Position numbers and translations under genes: made by a program. The notes beneath the pieces were generated by a model. The model was not told where the DNA came from. It did no database searches and saw nothing but the letters and a program-made list of their open reading frames with translations. This document shows, one piece after another, positions 62,821 to 64,000 of a stretch of 64,000 bases of DNA; position 1 is the stretch's first letter, and each line of letters begins with the position of its first letter. The DNA is from Paracoccaceae bacterium (GTDB lineage: Bacteria > Pseudomonadota > Alphaproteobacteria > Rhodobacterales > Rhodobacteraceae): NCBI GenBank assembly GCA_024742575.1, contig JANSYF010000011.1, positions 1 to 64,000 on the forward strand. Direction: 5' to 3'.

Positions 62821-63219
62821 TCTACTATACTATAGCAACCTTTTTTCAGAGAATCCACGTAAAGCTGACGTAAGGTCAATCCTAAGCTATTGGAATCTAA
62901 TGTATCTTTTCTGAGATGTATTATTGCTACCGCCAAGTTGTCGGTTGGACTACACCACAAGATGGTCACTTGGGATGGCTCCTAAGAGGAGAACTACACA
63001 AACAATAACTATTAGTTGCAATTAGCAAGAAGTCATGACTCTTAAGATTCAAAACTTAAGCTACGTATCTCTATGTGTGTATATTCACTATGAGATGTAA
63101 AACTTAAGAGGGAAACTTAAGAGTCTCTACTATACTATAGCAACCTTTTTTCAGAGAACTCACATAAAGTTGACGTGAGGTCAATCCTAAGCTATTGTAA
63201 TCTAATGTATCTTTTCTAG
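62821..63219. repeat. Direct repeat of about 93 bp, two copies
   Basis: Copies at 62821-62914 and 63126-63219, starting TCTACTATACTATAGCAACC and ending ATGTATCTTTTCT, about 90 percent identical by eye. Copy 2 contains TTGACG, 17 bases, TATTGT, a fair sigma-70 promoter on the plus strand; copy 1 has the weaker CTGACG/TATTGG. Confidence 0.82.
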
Positions 63220-63252
63220 GAAGTATTACCCCGGTGTACTACAATAGTGTTG

Positions 63253-63502
63253 CATGTTCCTCTTCGGTGGCAGCCGTTCCATCATTTGATGGATCGATAG
63301 AGTTCTTCTTGGGATGGAGCCGTTGCAGAATTTTCTGCATCGATAGAGTTCTTCTTGGGACTGTCCTATCAGCTACACCAATCCCATCTACATGATCTTC
63401 CAGCGGTGGGACCATTGTATCATTTGATACATTGATAGAGTTCTTCTTGGGACTCTCCTATCAGCTACACCAATATCTTCGGCATGATCCTCTGCGGTGG
63501 GA
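63253..63502. repeat. Hairpin array 1
   Basis: Three hairpins occupy one slot: CCATC-ATTT-GATGG (63279-63292), GCAGAA-TT-TTCTGC (63325-63338) and GTATC-ATTT-GATAC (63417-63430). Each is followed by a near-identical 22-mer starting ATCGATAGAGTTCTTC (ATTGATAG in the third), and the last two by a further shared 45-50 bp. The stem sequence changes on both sides while pairing is kept. Confidence 0.8.
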
Positions 63503-63511
63503 ACTGAACCT

Positions 63512-63916
63512 CCGAAATTTTTCGGACCTTTTGACCTGTCTCCGCTTTTACGAACAATGCACAAGCATCCACCAAGGCAAAAAAGGAGCGTGCTCCCCTT
63601 TTGAGACCAATGCACAAGCATCCACCAAGGCGAAAACTGCGGACCTCCGCACATTTGACCAATACATGAGGGTTGCAAGAGTTCAAAAATTTGTCGCGGC
63701 AAACATTTGACCAATGCACAAGCATCCACCAAGGCGAAAAGTGCCTCGCGGGGCACATTTGATCAATACATGAGGGTGACCAAGGCAAAAAGCACCCACG
63801 GGTACCATTTCAAACAGTGTACATTCGGGTCGCGACCCGAAAAACTTCAGCTCTGATGTAGAGAATATCACTACGCTAGTGAGATCAACCGCCAGAGAAA
63901 AGTGCAGGTCACTGCA
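63512..63916 (-). repeat. Hairpin array 2
   Basis: Hairpins at 63512-63525 (CCGAAA-TT-TTTCGG), 63585-63596 (GGAGC/GCTCC), 63639-63650 (GCGGA/TCCGC), 63690-63703, 63741-63756 (GTGCC/GGCAC), 63794-63803, 63824-63841 (18-bp palindrome) and 63903-63916 (TGCAG/CTGCA). Flanks such as CAATGCACAAGCATCCACCA (63555, 63609, 63713) repeat. On the minus strand most stems are followed by a T-run, so they look like successive terminators. Confidence 0.8.
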
Positions 63917-64000
63917 AAAAACTTCAGTAAGCACGTTGAGGGAGGACTTTGGGAAGCCTCAAGAGCCTGTGACTACGCAAAGCAGATTAATCAATCGAGA

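Larger units (their letters stand above)
55291..64000. mobile_element. Integrated phage-like element, left part
   Basis: Begins directly after tRNA-Val, with a tyrosine recombinase reading away from it. Sequence is visibly richer in A and T than the chromosome, gene density is lower, and several short repeat families occur only here. Genes after the recombinase are all on the minus strand: zinc fingers, a sigma-like protein, a DUF4326 protein, a ParB-type remnant and unknowns. No packaging, capsid, tail or polymerase gene is visible. I found no second copy of the tRNA 3' end, so the right border is outside the window. It could be a prophage end, a phage satellite or a plasmid-like integrative element. 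Confidence 0.78.
62611..64000. other. Repeat-rich non-coding right end of the window
   Basis: Nearly 1.4 kb with no credible gene; frames present arise from repeats. It contains double hairpin H5 (GCCC-GTA-GGGC and GACAC-GAC-GTGTC, 62684-62710, opposite orientation to H1-H4), a 93-bp direct repeat and two hairpin arrays, listed separately. Confidence 0.7.

Noticed and set aside
62760-62969. A 69-codon minus-strand frame
   Set aside because: It lies across one copy of the 93-bp direct repeat and has no ribosome site; the second repeat copy does not keep the frame.
63388-63756. A minus-strand frame encoding repeats such as FALVDACALVKC
   Set aside because: The frame is a by-product of the tandem hairpin array; unit lengths are not multiples of three and the frame is not kept from unit to unit.
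63512-63916. CRISPR or integron attC array
   Set aside because: Variable parts are short perfect palindromes, not spacers; there are no cassette frames and no attC core sites.

Overview
The window comes from a marine alphaproteobacterium of the Rhodobacterales (Roseobacter type). This is inferred from gene order and protein type, not from a search: an alphaproteobacterial nuo operon followed by birA-coaX-rnj, a DksA with only one of the usual four zinc cysteines, a cobA-DUF2849-cysI-cysH-DUF934 sulfate assimilation operon, and many small families typical of that order. About 55 kb is GC-rich chromosome. The last 8.7 kb is a distinctly more AT-rich, phage-like island that begins at a tRNA-Val gene.

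Region 1 (1-8.1 kb) is the end of the complex I operon (nuoHI, a carboxymuconolactone-decarboxylase-like gene, nuoJKLMN), closed by a strong terminator. nuoN carries one in-frame TAG where a conserved lysine codon is expected. Region 2 (8.2-17.4 kb) holds birA, coaX, rnj and gph, then on the other strand a DEAD-box helicase, a glycosyltransferase and prfC. Region 3 (17.4-28 kb) has an atypical SDR, an AlkC-type glycosylase, an M48 protease, OsmC, DedA, a VWA protein and its MoxR partner, a DUF2927 lipoprotein and an rRNA methyltransferase. Three copies of a double-palindrome intergenic repeat lie at 12.1, 23.6 and 27.1 kb. Region 4 (28-40 kb) has dksA, a flavin monooxygenase, a spondin/DUF4214 secreted protein, an XdhC/molybdopterin pair, infC with an ATA start codon, and the sulfate assimilation operon with a divergent Lrp/AsnC regulator. 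Region 5 (40-55 kb) has a P450, tpiA, a 2-oxoglutarate/Fe(II)-type oxygenase, Fe-S assembly genes (HesB/IscA type, SufT), a SatD/DUF3307 pair with a clear operator, a soluble MCP-like protein beside a globin, a RimB-RimK fusion, tgt, lon and an HU protein.

Region 6 (55.2-64 kb) is the integrated element. A tyrosine recombinase reads away from tRNA-Val(CAC). A run of small minus-strand genes follows: zinc-finger proteins, a sigma-like protein, a ParB-type remnant, a DUF4326 protein and several unknowns, some with stop and start codons overlapping. No capsid, tail, terminase or polymerase gene is visible, and the right end lies beyond the window. The striking content is non-coding: four tandem copies of a 32-bp motif, a family of double hairpins between genes, two near-identical leader blocks, two adjacent multi-helix RNA candidates, and at 63.25-63.92 kb two tandem arrays in which conserved flanks surround hairpins whose stems change sequence but keep pairing. 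These arrays are the best candidates here for something undescribed.
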